From Actinomycetes bacterium (GTDB taxonomy: Bacteria; Actinomycetota; Acidimicrobiia; Acidimicrobiales; Palsa-688): DNA of 51,515 bases. The DNA lies in NCBI GenBank assembly GCA_021808785.1, contig JAKBAX010000003.1, positions 1-51,515 of the forward strand, read 5' to 3'. The notes beneath the pieces were generated by a model. It made no database searches, was not told where the DNA came from, and worked only from the letters and a program-made list of their open reading frames with translations. Positions 16,073 through 24,072 of the stretch are shown here, in pieces. Both the position numbers and the translations under genes were made by a program. The first letter of the stretch is position 1; each line of letters opens with the position of its first letter.

Positions 16073-17311
16073 ATGGACAAATGGGTCCGTCGCGCCGCGG
16101 CCGGAATGGCCCTGACGACGGTGATCGCGGCTGGCTGCAGCAGCACCGTCAAGGCCAAGGGAAGCGCCAGCTCGGGGTCCTCGGCGTCGGAGCCGACCTA
16201 CACCGTGGGGGTACTGACCGATCTGACCGGCCCCGGGTCGAACACCGGCGACACCACCGAGGAGGGGATCAAGGCCGGTGTCGGCGTGGCCCAAGAGGAC
16301 GGGTACCGCATCAAGTACGTCATGGCTGACACCGGTACCTCGCTCAGCGGGGTGCTCACTGCGGCCAAGACTCTCGTCGAGCAGGACCACGTCCTGGCCG
16401 TGATCCAGATTTCGGTGGTTGGATTCGGGGCCGCATCGTACCTGGCGTCGCAGAACATCCCGGTGATCGGGGCCGATGTCGACGGTCCCGAATGGCTGAC
16501 CGACCGCAACATGTTCTCCTCGTTCGGCTTCCAGGACTACACCAAGGTGCAGACCACCTACGGCCTGGTCATGAAGAAACTGGGCATAACGACCATCGGC
16601 GGCGTCGCCTACGGCATCGAACCGGCCTCGTACGACGTGGTGAAGTCGTGGGCCGCGTCGGCCCAGTTGGCCGGAATCAAGGTCGGGTACCTCAACACCC
16701 AACTGCCCTTCGGCGACACCAACATGGGGCCGGTCGCGTTGCAGATGAAGAGCAAGGGCGTGAACGGCATGTACACCGGCGTAGTGAGCAGCACCTCTTT
16801 CGCTCTGGCCGCCGCGCTGCAACAGCAGGGGGTCAAGTTCAAGGGTCTGATGGCCACCGGCTACGGCGGCGACCTCACCGGTGGCGGACCGGGGGCCAGT
16901 CACATCGCTCAGGGGCTGTACTTCCTGAGCGGGTACGAGCCGATGGAGATGCACACCGCGGCGACCCAGAAGTTCGCCACTGCGCTCAGCCGTTACGCCG
17001 GGGTCAAAGGTGACCCCACGCTGAGCGAGTACCTGGGGTACACGGCCATCGACGCCCTCGTCGCCGGCTTGAAGGTCGCCGGTCCGAACCCGACCCAGGC
17101 CAGCCTGATCAATGCCATGTTGGGGATCACCAACTTCGACCCCGCCGGTCTCTGGGGCGGGCGCACCACCTCGTTCGCGCTGGCCGGACGGGGGGAGACG
17201 GCCGGCGGTGACAACTGCACCTGGATCACCCAGTACAAGGGGACCTCGTTCCATCTCGTACCCGGCCTGGATCCACAGTGCGGGACCCTCGTGCCCGGAA
17301 AGTCCGTCTAG
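16073..17311 (+). CDS. ABC transporter substrate-binding lipoprotein, branched-chain amino acid type
   Basis: This 412-residue protein starts with a lipoprotein signal (two Arg, a hydrophobic stretch, then IAAGC with Cys22 as the lipidated residue). A Ser/Ala/Gly-rich linker follows, and then the Peripla_BP_6 fold: YTVGVLTDLTGPGSN, GADVDGPEWLTDRNMFS, FGFQDYTKVQTTYG, and a C-terminal lobe with SEYLGYTAIDALVAGLKVAG. It should bind a small solute outside the membrane and deliver it to an importer. No permease or ATPase gene lies in the window. A decayed paralogue is at 7762-8640. Related receptors in actinobacterial catabolic clusters may bind the compound being degraded. Confidence 0.93.
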   Translation: MDKWVRRAAAGMALTTVIAAGCSSTVKAKGSASSGSSASEPTYTVGVLTDLTGPGSNTGDTTEEGIKAGVGVAQEDGYRIKYVMADTGTSLSGVLTAAKTLVEQDHVLAVIQISVVGFGAASYLASQNIPVIGADVDGPEWLTDRNMFSSFGFQDYTKVQTTYGLVMKKLGITTIGGVAYGIEPASYDVVKSWAASAQLAGIKVGYLNTQLPFGDTNMGPVALQMKSKGVNGMYTGVVSSTSFALAAALQQQGVKFKGLMATGYGGDLTGGGPGASHIAQGLYFLSGYEPMEMHTAATQKFATALSRYAGVKGDPTLSEYLGYTAIDALVAGLKVAGPNPTQASLINAMLGITNFDPAGLWGGRTTSFALAGRGETAGGDNCTWITQYKGTSFHLVPGLDPQCGTLVPGKSV

Positions 17312-17313
17312 CC

Positions 17314-17328
17314 CACCGGATCCCGGTG
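17314..17328. terminator. Short hairpin between convergent genes
   Basis: CACCGG (17314-17319) and CCGGTG (17323-17328) can pair around a 3-base loop, just after the lipoprotein stop and before the stop of the convergent zinc-ribbon gene. There is no U-tract, so intrinsic termination would be weak. A bidirectional end of transcription is only a suggestion. Confidence 0.3.
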
Positions 17329-17329
17329 T

Positions 17330-17509
17330 TCAGCCGCTCCGCTGGAAGACCGGCGGGCGTTCGCTTCGGCCCGCGGTGGCCCAATCCACCGCGTAGCGAT
17401 CACCGGCCCCCCACCCGTTCGCCTGAACCGGCTGGTCCAACCAGCCGCAGGCCGGGCACCACCGCCAGACCTCATCGAACTCGTGGCCACAAGCAACGCA
17501 CACCATCAT
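17330..17509 (-). CDS. Small zinc-ribbon protein
   Basis: This 59-residue protein has one zinc ribbon near its N-terminus: CVACGHEFDEVWRWCPACGW, with two CxxC knuckles 12 residues apart. The rest (about 35 residues, QANGWGAGDRYAVDWATAGRS) is not recognised. Two adjacent ATG codons are available at 17509 and 17506, preceded by GAGGTGG; the same frame could extend to a TTG at 17581. Such proteins can act as small transcription or assembly factors. It faces the lipoprotein gene tail to tail and has a good promoter sequence 95 bp upstream. No specific function can be assigned. Confidence 0.72.
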   Translation of the reverse strand: MMVCVACGHEFDEVWRWCPACGWLDQPVQANGWGAGDRYAVDWATAGRSERPPVFQRSG

Positions 17510-17601
17510 CGTCCACCTCGGAACCCGCGCCGGCAACCCGGGGGTTACCGACCAGCGAACAGTGCCTTCCCGGCTCGTCAACCGACCGTGAACCTCCTTC
17601 G

Positions 17602-17630
17602 ATTGTACGACGGGCGGGGCGCAGACTCAA
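17602..17630 (-). promoter_or_regulatory. Putative promoter of the zinc-ribbon gene
   Basis: On the minus strand TTGAGT (17630 to 17625) and TACAAT (17607 to 17602) are separated by exactly 17 bp. The start point would be about 17595. An AAGGAGG string at 17593-17599 lies at the start point and has no well-placed start codon, so it is probably not used as a ribosome site. Confidence 0.55.
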
Positions 17631-17774
17631 CCGATCGGGAGACTCCGTCACCGGCGCCCTCCTCTACCTGACCGCCGGTCAGGGTCTGGATGGCCTGGAC
17701 GGCCTCTTCGGTTATTGCCACCCATCGCCGCGGGTTTGAAACGCCGGAGCGTCGAACTCGTAGTGTGTGGGATC

Positions 17775-18734
17775 GTGGCCGTCGCACCCCGCCCGTTCCG
17801 CTTCGGTACCGCCGGCGGGCTGATCAGCGACCCGGACCGGCTCCGCTCGGCGGCCCGCCGGGCGGAATCCCTCGGCTACTCGACGTTCGGGATGGCCGAT
17901 CACTTCATGCTCCCCCTGGCACCGCTCATCGCCCTCCAGGCGGTGGCCGACGCGACCACGTCCATCAGGCTGACCCAGGTGGTGCTGGCTGAGGGCCTGC
18001 GCCACCCGGCGGTCCTCGCCAAGGAGCTCGCCACACTGGATGTGCTCTCCGGGGGCCGGGTCGAGATAGGGATCGGAGCCGGGTGGATGCGTGGGGAATT
18101 CGACCAGGCCGGAATCCCCTTCATCCCCACCCCGAAGCGGCTGCGCCGCATGGAGGAATCCGTCACCGTCATCAAAGGGCTCTGCGGGGACGGCCCGTTC
18201 AGCTTCGAGGGCGACCACTTCACGATCTCCGCGCTCGACGGGTCGCCCAAACCGCGGCAACGCCCCCACCCTCCGGTGATGGTCGGCGGCGGCGGCCCGC
18301 AGGTACTGGCCACCGCCGCTCGCTGTGCCGACATCATCCAGATGCTCCCGGGTCCGATCACCGGCTCCAATGTCGACACCGCCCAGGTCACCAGGTCCGC
18401 GTTCAGGCAGCGCATCGATTGGATCGAGGAAGCGGCCGGCGATCGTTTCGCCCACATCGAGTTGGGCGCCCTGCTCATGGAGGTGGCGGTCACCGACGAT
18501 ACCGAGGCGGCGGAAAGAGCCTTCCTCGCCCGGATCGAGTCGCCAGCCGGGCCGAACGGACCGTCCGAGAAGGACATCCTGGCGTCCCCGCTGGTCGCCA
18601 TCGGGTCTCTCGCCGCGGTGTGCGACAAGCTGGAGCGAGGGCGCAAGGAGCTCGGCCTCAGCTATCTGGCCTGTCCGGCCCATGCCCGGATGGACGTCCT
18701 GGCGCCGGTGATCGAGAAGCTGGCCGGCACCTGA
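17775..18734 (+). CDS. LLM-class F420/FMN-dependent oxidoreductase
   Basis: The protein has about 319 residues and follows the luciferase-like monooxygenase TIM barrel. RFGTAGGLISDPDRLRSAARRAESLGYSTFGMADHF is the first strand and helix. RHPAVLAKELATLDVLSGGRVEIGIGAGW gives the conserved middle, and PPVMVGGGGPQVLATAARCADIIQM the phosphate-binding part. Its pattern resembles the MSMEG_2516-like F420 subfamily. The GTG start at 17775 keeps a normal N-terminus, but other starts exist. It would transfer hydride or oxygen to or from a substrate with F420 or FMN. It heads a plus-strand series with an SDR, hotdog, hydrolase and crotonase. The substrate is unknown. Confidence 0.9.
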   Translation: MAVAPRPFRFGTAGGLISDPDRLRSAARRAESLGYSTFGMADHFMLPLAPLIALQAVADATTSIRLTQVVLAEGLRHPAVLAKELATLDVLSGGRVEIGIGAGWMRGEFDQAGIPFIPTPKRLRRMEESVTVIKGLCGDGPFSFEGDHFTISALDGSPKPRQRPHPPVMVGGGGPQVLATAARCADIIQMLPGPITGSNVDTAQVTRSAFRQRIDWIEEAAGDRFAHIELGALLMEVAVTDDTEAAERAFLARIESPAGPNGPSEKDILASPLVAIGSLAAVCDKLERGRKELGLSYLACPAHARMDVLAPVIEKLAGT

Positions 18735-18751
18735 GAGGTGCTAACCACGAC

Positions 18752-18772
18752 GGACCACCCGTAGGCGGGTCC
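18752..18772 (+). terminator. Weak hairpin after the LLM gene
   Basis: ACCCG (18757-18761) and CGGGT (18766-18770) pair around a 4-base loop, with partial outer pairing, followed by CAATTT. The T-run is short, so this is at most a weak attenuator between the LLM and SDR genes. Confidence 0.28.
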
Positions 18773-18820
18773 AATTTCGACTATGCATCGTGATCGTCTG
18801 CACGTCGGAAGGGGAGAGTG

Positions 18821-19594
18821 GTGCAACGAATCGAGGGACGGGTGGCCGTCGTCACCGGGGCGGCCAGCGGCATCGGGCTGGCCATCGCCGACCGGATGGC
18901 CGCAAAGGGAGTCCGAGTGTTCATGACCGACCTGGACCCGGGGGCCCTCGATGCCGCGGTCGCCCCACTTGTCCAGCGCGGCGACCAAGTGGTCGCCGCG
19001 CCCCTCGACGTGAGGGACGCAGCCGCCGTCGAGGCCCTGGCCGGCCGCGTGGTCGACCGCTTCGGAGGCCTGAACATCGCGGTCGACAACGCCGGCGTGG
19101 TCAACCGGGGCCTGGCCTGGGAGCTGAGCAGCGAGGACTGGGACCGGGTCCTGCAGGTGAACCTCTGGGGGGTCATCAACTGCGTACGGTCCTTCGTCCC
19201 CCGCATCCTCGCCACCGGCGAGGAAGGTCACGTGGTGAACATCGCTTCGATGGCCGCGGTACATCCCCAGGAGCGGCTCGGTCCCTACACGGTGGCCAAG
19301 CACGGCGTGCTCGGTTTGTCCGATGTGCTGCGAGCCGATCTGCTCGCCACGGGTGCGCCGGTCGGTGTGAGCGTGGTGATGCCGGGGAGCATCCGGACCG
19401 GGATGAACCCGGTGGGCCGGGTCGATCCCGACGACGTGGCCGTCAACGTGATGGACGCCATCGAGCGGGACCGGGCCTACGTGTTCACCGACCATCACTC
19501 GACCGGGGCTGTCCGGAGGCGGCTGGAGGCCATCCTGGCCGCTCGGGACGACGTGATCTCGCCTGGCCAGCCGGACCCCGAGCCCCACGTATAA
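18821..19594 (+). CDS. Short-chain dehydrogenase/reductase
   Basis: The protein has 257 residues. The cofactor site is TGAASGIG, followed by MTDLD at the end of the second strand, whose Asp favours NAD. DNAG precedes the catalytic set of Ser143, Tyr156 and Lys160 (YTVAK). The C-terminal region has VVMPGSIRTGM and no terminal omega loop, which resembles SDRs with broad substrate range in actinobacterial lipid clusters. Two GTG codons are adjacent; I chose the second, at 18821, because AAGGGGAG then has normal spacing. It lies 86 bp after the LLM gene and 49 bp before the hotdog gene. The substrate is not known. Confidence 0.9.
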   Translation: MQRIEGRVAVVTGAASGIGLAIADRMAAKGVRVFMTDLDPGALDAAVAPLVQRGDQVVAAPLDVRDAAAVEALAGRVVDRFGGLNIAVDNAGVVNRGLAWELSSEDWDRVLQVNLWGVINCVRSFVPRILATGEEGHVVNIASMAAVHPQERLGPYTVAKHGVLGLSDVLRADLLATGAPVGVSVVMPGSIRTGMNPVGRVDPDDVAVNVMDAIERDRAYVFTDHHSTGAVRRRLEAILAARDDVISPGQPDPEPHV

Positions 19595-19643
19595 TCGCTG
19601 AGACTGCAATGTTTGCCTGTTCAGCCGACGACAGGGGGAGCCC

Positions 19644-20516
19644 ATGGACAGCGGCACGATGAGAGACATCCGCGAGTTGGTCGACGACAAGGAGGCCTAT
19701 GCGGACGAGCTGCGGCGCCGCTGGGGCGGTCTGCTCAGCTACCGCTACATCGGCCGGCGCTGGGGATCCATGGATATCGGCGCCGAGAACGATGACACGG
19801 TGAAGGTCCGTCACGACTTCCGGAACTCCACCGGAGGTCTGCTGGTGGCGCCCATCGCCATCTGCGCACCCGAAGGCGGCGGCATGACCGATCTCGAGGC
19901 GGTGCCCAACCCGGTCATCCACAGCGCCCAGATAGTCGATCCCGGGCACGGTGTCGAGCGTATCGAGGTGCGGTCGACGCAGCTCAAGAAGGGCCGCCAG
20001 ATGGGCTACAGCCGATCGCTCATCGTCGATGCCGCCGACCCGAGCCGGGTCCTGGCCATCACCGAAGGGCAGGGAATCAGCATCGGCGGCGTCCCGGAGG
20101 GCCTCGAGCGGATGCCGGAGAACCCCATCGAGGTGGTCGACTCTCCCGAGCTGCCCCCCCTCTGGCAGGTGTTCGGGGCCGGTCGCCGGCCCGACGGGCA
20201 CTGGGCCCTCCCCGAGCTGGCTGTCGACCTGGCCTCGCCTGACGCGGCCTTGCACATCGGACCCCAACACGTCGTCCTGGAAGCGGCCGCCACCGACGCC
20301 GCGGCCGCCCGGAGCGGCACCGACGGGCTCCAGATCCGCTCTTGGCACGTGATGTTCCTGGCGCGGGGCAAGACCGGGCCGTTCCGCGTGGACACCGAGG
20401 CCTTCATGGGGACCGAGGGTCACGTCGGGGTCCGCATGCTGATGGTCGACGAAGGTCAGGGAGGGCGGGCCGTCACCTCCGGCTCGGCCATGTTCGCCCT
20501 GGTGACGACCGGCTAG
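19644..20516 (+). CDS. Putative double-hotdog acyl-CoA binding or thioesterase-like protein
   Basis: This 290-residue protein is not a clear member of a named family. Residues from GGLLVAPIAICAPEGGG to VLAITEGQGISIG read like a hotdog (helix, then VERIEVRSTQLKKGRQMGYSRSLIVD strands). A second, LHIGPQHVVLEAAAT to GRAVTSGSAMFALV, repeats that pattern, as in two-domain acyl-CoA thioesterases. A N-terminal segment of about 60 residues is charged and unassigned. The start has GGGGGAG four bases upstream. A TATAAT string at 19590-19595, over the SDR stop codon, may give it its own promoter. Its position between an SDR and a hydrolase suggests handling of a CoA thioester. Confidence 0.7.
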   Translation: MDSGTMRDIRELVDDKEAYADELRRRWGGLLSYRYIGRRWGSMDIGAENDDTVKVRHDFRNSTGGLLVAPIAICAPEGGGMTDLEAVPNPVIHSAQIVDPGHGVERIEVRSTQLKKGRQMGYSRSLIVDAADPSRVLAITEGQGISIGGVPEGLERMPENPIEVVDSPELPPLWQVFGAGRRPDGHWALPELAVDLASPDAALHIGPQHVVLEAAATDAAAARSGTDGLQIRSWHVMFLARGKTGPFRVDTEAFMGTEGHVGVRMLMVDEGQGGRAVTSGSAMFALVTTG

Positions 20517-20563
20517 CGTCGCACCTCCGAAGCGCACGCACACACGACAGCGAGGGAGCAATC

Positions 20564-21433
20564 ATGCCGGTCGCCAGAGTCAACGGTCTGGACATCGCCT
20601 ACGAGATCCACGGGGAGGGCGATCCGGTGGCGATCACTCCCGGCGGCCGGTTCAGCATGGACACCAAGGGAGTCCGTGAGCTGGCCCAGGCTCTGGCCGC
20701 GGGCGGCAAGAAGGCCCTGATCTGGGACCGCCCGAACACCGGGGCCTCTGATGTCTGCTTCGACACCGAGTTCGAATCCAACATGCACGCCGACACCCTG
20801 GCCGGTCTCATCAAAGAGCTCGATCTGGGCAGGACGACCATCGCCGGCGGGTCGGCCGGCTCGCGGGTCTCCCTGCTCACGGTCCTCAGGCACCCTGAAG
20901 TGGCGGAACGGCTGGCCGTGTGGTGGATCACAGGCGGGTTCTTCGGGCTGATGGCCCTGGCCAGCCACTACTGCGGCGAGATGTGGACGACGGCCAAGAC
21001 CGGCGGCATGGCGGCGGTGGTGGAGCTGCCCGGCCTCCAGGAGACCATCACCAAGAACCCGGCCAACCGGGACCGCCTGCTGGCCATGGACCCCGAGGAG
21101 TTCGCCAGGGTGATGGAGCGGTGGGCCCCGCACTTCCTGCAGCCGCCGGACTCGCCGGTGCCCGGCTTGACCGGCGAGGACTTCAAGACGATCGAGGTGC
21201 CCACCCTGATCTTCCGCAGCAGCGCCACCGATCTGGCCCACCTGCGCCGGACCACCGAGTGGGTGCACGAGCTGATTCCCGGCTCGCGCCTGGTGGAGCC
21301 CCCGTTCGGCGAGAACGAGTGGAACGAGCAGTCCGCCATCTACCAGTCCACCGGCGAGAACGTGCTCTTCGCCGGCTGGCCCGCGCTCGCCCCGCAGCTG
21401 TTGGAGTTCATGAGCTCGGGCGGCGCGACATGA
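20564..21433 (+). CDS. Alpha/beta-hydrolase-fold protein with an incomplete triad
   Basis: This 289-residue protein has the fold's order: VNGLDIAYEIHGEGDPVAITPGG, LIWDRPNTGASD, the nucleophile elbow GGSAGS in TIAGGSAGSRVSLLTVLRHPE, and VPTLIFRSSATDLAHLRRTTEW with a candidate acid. The usual C-terminal 'G-H' is not found; its place reads LVEPPFGENEWNEQ, so the catalytic His seems to be missing. It may be a non-hydrolytic member, or the base may come from elsewhere. The ATG start has GAGGGAG upstream. It is 40 bp before the crotonase gene and probably cotranscribed. Confidence 0.82.
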   Translation: MPVARVNGLDIAYEIHGEGDPVAITPGGRFSMDTKGVRELAQALAAGGKKALIWDRPNTGASDVCFDTEFESNMHADTLAGLIKELDLGRTTIAGGSAGSRVSLLTVLRHPEVAERLAVWWITGGFFGLMALASHYCGEMWTTAKTGGMAAVVELPGLQETITKNPANRDRLLAMDPEEFARVMERWAPHFLQPPDSPVPGLTGEDFKTIEVPTLIFRSSATDLAHLRRTTEWVHELIPGSRLVEPPFGENEWNEQSAIYQSTGENVLFAGWPALAPQLLEFMSSGGAT

Positions 21434-21473
21434 GCATCTGTCGGCTTCTGCGACCCGGGCCGCCGAAGCGCCG

Positions 21474-22283
21474 GTGAGCGAGGCGCCGGTCCTCCGCTAC
21501 GAGGTCTCGGAGCGGGTGGCGACGGTGACTCTGGACCGGCCCGAGGCTCGCAACGCCCTCAACCGTCGGCTGACCCAGGCCCTGTGGGACTCGATCGCCA
21601 CCGCGGGAGCCGACCCGGCGGTGGATGCCGTCGTCCTGACCGGGACCGACCCGGCCTTCTGTGCCGGCGTCGACCTGAAAGAGCTGTCCGGCCAGGTGCC
21701 CCCGTCCAGCCCGCCCCCGCCACCGGGGCGCGGGCCGGAGCGGGACAGCAACGGCCTGTACCGCTTCCTCCCGGTGATCGACAAGCCGGTCATCGGGGCC
21801 GTCAACGGGGTGGCGGCCACAGGCGGGTTCGAGGTGGCCCTGCAATGCAGTTTCCTCGTGGCGTCGGAAAGGGCCCGGTTCGCCGACACCCACGCCCGGG
21901 TCGGCATCATGCCGGGCGGCGGGATCACCGTCTTGATGACCCAGGCCATGGGACTCCGGCGGGCCATCGAGGCTTCACTGACCGGCAACTTCATCAGCGC
22001 CGACGAAGCCTGGCGCCTGGGACTGGTCAATCATGTGGTGCCCCACGACCAGCTCCTCCCATTCGCCCGCCACCTGGCCGCCGACATCGCCGGCAACGAC
22101 CAGGGCGGGGTGCGACGGCTCATACGTCACTACCGCCAGATGGCCGGCGCCGCCACGCTCGACGAGGCCCACCTGCTCGAGGGCTACATGGCCGAGACAT
22201 GGCACCCGGGAAGTGCTCCCGGCGCCGACCGGGTGGCTTCGGTCACCGAGCGGGGGCGGAGCCAGACCCGGATCGACAGCTGA
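21474..22283 (+). CDS. Enoyl-CoA hydratase/isomerase (crotonase) family protein
   Basis: This 269-residue crotonase has the first oxyanion-hole motif AFCAGVDL and the second GVAATGGFEVALQC, which includes one of the two catalytic Glu positions. At the second Glu position the sequence is FADTHARVGIMPGGG, with His instead of Glu. This variant occurs in actinobacterial EchA-like proteins whose reactions are often unknown. A proline-rich loop (SSPPPPPGRGP) sits after the first oxyanion motif. It starts with GTG and ends the plus-strand series. A hydratase, isomerase or retro-Claisen reaction is possible. Confidence 0.9.
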   Translation: MSEAPVLRYEVSERVATVTLDRPEARNALNRRLTQALWDSIATAGADPAVDAVVLTGTDPAFCAGVDLKELSGQVPPSSPPPPPGRGPERDSNGLYRFLPVIDKPVIGAVNGVAATGGFEVALQCSFLVASERARFADTHARVGIMPGGGITVLMTQAMGLRRAIEASLTGNFISADEAWRLGLVNHVVPHDQLLPFARHLAADIAGNDQGGVRRLIRHYRQMAGAATLDEAHLLEGYMAETWHPGSAPGADRVASVTERGRSQTRIDS

Positions 22284-22323
22284 GCGCCCCGCGACGACAG
22301 ATGGCGTCAACCTCGGTGGATCG

Positions 22324-23097
22324 TCAGCCGGCCTTCTCCAGAAAGCGGGCGACGATCCGGCCGTGCTCGCTACTGGCGCTGGAGATGCTCTCGGCCGTCA
22401 AGGCATAGTCCAAGACCTCGAGGACGGACCGCTCCAGAACCTTGTTGAGCGCCCGTTTGGTCGCCTTCAGAGCGCCGGCCGGCTGTCGGGCGATGCGCTC
22501 CGCCAGGGCCAGCGCCTCCTCCGCCGCGGTGCCGTCCGCGACGACCCGGTTGGCCAGGCCCAGCTCGACCGCGGTCGAAGCGCTGATCCGGTCACCGGTG
22601 TAGAGGTATTCCTTGGCCCGCAGCAGGCTGGTCATGGCCGGCCACGTGAGCGCCCCGCCGTCGGCGGCCACGAGCCCCACCGAAACGTGCGGATCGGCCA
22701 GATAGGCGCTCTCCTCCATGAGGACCAGGTCGCTGAGCCCGGCCAGGCTGCAGCCGAGCCCTACCGCCGGGCCGTTGACCGCGGCGACGATGGGGTACGG
22801 GAAGCGGATCAGCTGCTCGACGATCTGGCGGGCCTCGTCGAGGGTCGCGGTCCGGATGGCCTCATCGTCATGCATGGCCTTCAGATGACCCATGTCGCCC
22901 CCGGCGCAGAAGGCCTTCCCCTGCCCGGTAAGGACGACGGCCCGGCACCCCTCGTCGGCGGCCAGCTCGGCCCAGACCTCGGCCAGTCGGCGGTGAAGGG
23001 CGGGATCGGCGGCGTTCAGCGCCTGGGGCCGGTTGAGGCGCACGATCCGCACCCTGCCCCGAGCTTCGACCAGCAGTACCTCGGCGTCGTTCGACAT
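22324..23097 (-). CDS. Crotonase-family protein lacking both canonical Glu residues
   Basis: This 257-residue crotonase has AFCAGGDMGHL and GPAVGLGCSLAG as oxyanion-hole elements. In the second, the usual catalytic Glu is Ser, and the later Glu is His in LADPHVSVGLVAADGG. The fold and trimer-forming C-terminus (ALKATKRALNKVL) are normal. Loss of both Glu residues argues against simple hydration and suggests isomerase, decarboxylase or hydrolase chemistry. It is the last gene of the VOC, hydrolase, LLM series, and a 16-bp perfect palindrome lies 25 bp upstream of its start. Confidence 0.9.
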   Translation of the reverse strand: MSNDAEVLLVEARGRVRIVRLNRPQALNAADPALHRRLAEVWAELAADEGCRAVVLTGQGKAFCAGGDMGHLKAMHDDEAIRTATLDEARQIVEQLIRFPYPIVAAVNGPAVGLGCSLAGLSDLVLMEESAYLADPHVSVGLVAADGGALTWPAMTSLLRAKEYLYTGDRISASTAVELGLANRVVADGTAAEEALALAERIARQPAGALKATKRALNKVLERSVLEVLDYALTAESISSASSEHGRIVARFLEKAG

Positions 23098-23121
23098 GGG
23101 GCCGAGGGTAGCACTGGCTTT

Positions 23122-23137
23122 ACATCGATATCGATGT
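23122..23137. promoter_or_regulatory. Perfect 16-bp palindrome upstream of the crotonase gene
   Basis: The sequence ACATCGATATCGATGT reads the same on both strands. It lies in the 39-bp gap between the LLM stop (its last base is part of that stop codon) and the crotonase start. It may be an operator for an internal promoter, or a hairpin in the mRNA. No regulator gene is next to it. Confidence 0.55.
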
Positions 23138-24018
23138 CAGATTCCCAAGGCGTCTCTGGCCCGGGACAGCTCGGCCGGGTCCGCGGTGGTCGGCACCAGG
23201 AAGAACTCGTCACAGCCGGCCTGGCGGGCCCCCTCCACCGCCTGGCGCAGGGCGGCGGGCGTGTGCACCGTCGCCCCGTCCCCGAGCTGGCGGGCGTAGC
23301 CCTCGTCGAAGATCCGCAGGTAGCTGTAGACATAACCCGACAGCTGGTCCCGAGCGTCCGGCCCCAGCGCGAACCACAAACTGCTCGAGAAATGCGGCGT
23401 TTCCGTCCGGCCGGCGGCCTGCCAGGCGTGCACCACCTTCTCCCGCTGGGCCGCGAGGGCGGCGACGTCCACACTGGTGATGGACGACGGGTCGTCGACC
23501 CCGACCGCCCAACGAGCCGCCCGGTCGATGGCCTTCGGACCCACCACCCCGGCTACGAAAGGCGGGCCGCCCGGCTGTACCGGGGGCGGCCCCACCGGGT
23601 CGGAACCCTCGAAGGGGGGCTCTTGGCCCCATATCTTCCGCATGCGGGCCACCTGCTGGTCCATCCGGGACCAGCGACGGGTGAAGTCGCCACCTATGGC
23701 GCGGTAGTCCTGCTCCCGGCCACCGACGCCGACACCGACAGTCAGGCGGCCCCGGCAGAGTTGGTCGACCGAGGCCATGTCCTTGGCCACCTGCACCTCG
23801 TCATGGGCGGGCAGCACGATCAGCGTGGTCCACAACCGGACCCGCTCGGTGAGAGCGGCCGCCCCCGCCAACTGCACCGTCAGGGAGTGGCTGGTGTAGG
23901 TGATCCTCTCGGGCACGGCCAGGCTGGACCACGGGCCCTCGTCGACGGCCCGGCACCAGGCGACGAATTGGTCCCGGTCATGGGGCAGCATGGTGGGTAG
24001 GGTCATGGCGATATCCAT
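23137..24018 (-). CDS. LLM-class F420/FMN-dependent oxidoreductase
   Basis: The protein has 293 residues from the ATG at 24018; an ATG at 24069, just after the upstream stop, would add 17 residues. It follows the bacterial luciferase-like barrel: MDIAMTLPTML, VRLWTTLIVLPAHDEVQVAKDMASVDQLCRGRLTVGVGVGG, then the insertion and PPFVAGVVGPKAIDRAARWAVGV. The conserved GRLTVGVGVGGREQDYRA is typical of F420-using members. It sits between an alpha/beta hydrolase and a crotonase in one minus-strand series. It probably oxidises or reduces an intermediate of the same pathway; no substrate can be named. Confidence 0.9.
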   Translation of the reverse strand: MDIAMTLPTMLPHDRDQFVAWCRAVDEGPWSSLAVPERITYTSHSLTVQLAGAAALTERVRLWTTLIVLPAHDEVQVAKDMASVDQLCRGRLTVGVGVGGREQDYRAIGGDFTRRWSRMDQQVARMRKIWGQEPPFEGSDPVGPPPVQPGGPPFVAGVVGPKAIDRAARWAVGVDDPSSITSVDVAALAAQREKVVHAWQAAGRTETPHFSSSLWFALGPDARDQLSGYVYSYLRIFDEGYARQLGDGATVHTPAALRQAVEGARQAGCDEFFLVPTTADPAELSRARDALGI

Positions 24019-24072
24019 GCCCGCATGATGTCCGAAGCGGCGGGCCGCCGCCTTGTCTCCAAGCTCCATTCT

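Noticed and set aside
17593-17599. AAGGAGG as a ribosome site for a longer zinc-ribbon protein starting at TTG 17581
   Set aside because: The predicted transcription start lies within the site and the spacing to TTG is 11 bases. The ATG at 17509 with GAGGTGG is better.
17510-17774. Additional small gene between the zinc-ribbon and LLM genes
   Set aside because: Open frames exist on both strands but lack ribosome sites and family resemblance; the promoter at 17602-17630 explains part of the stretch.
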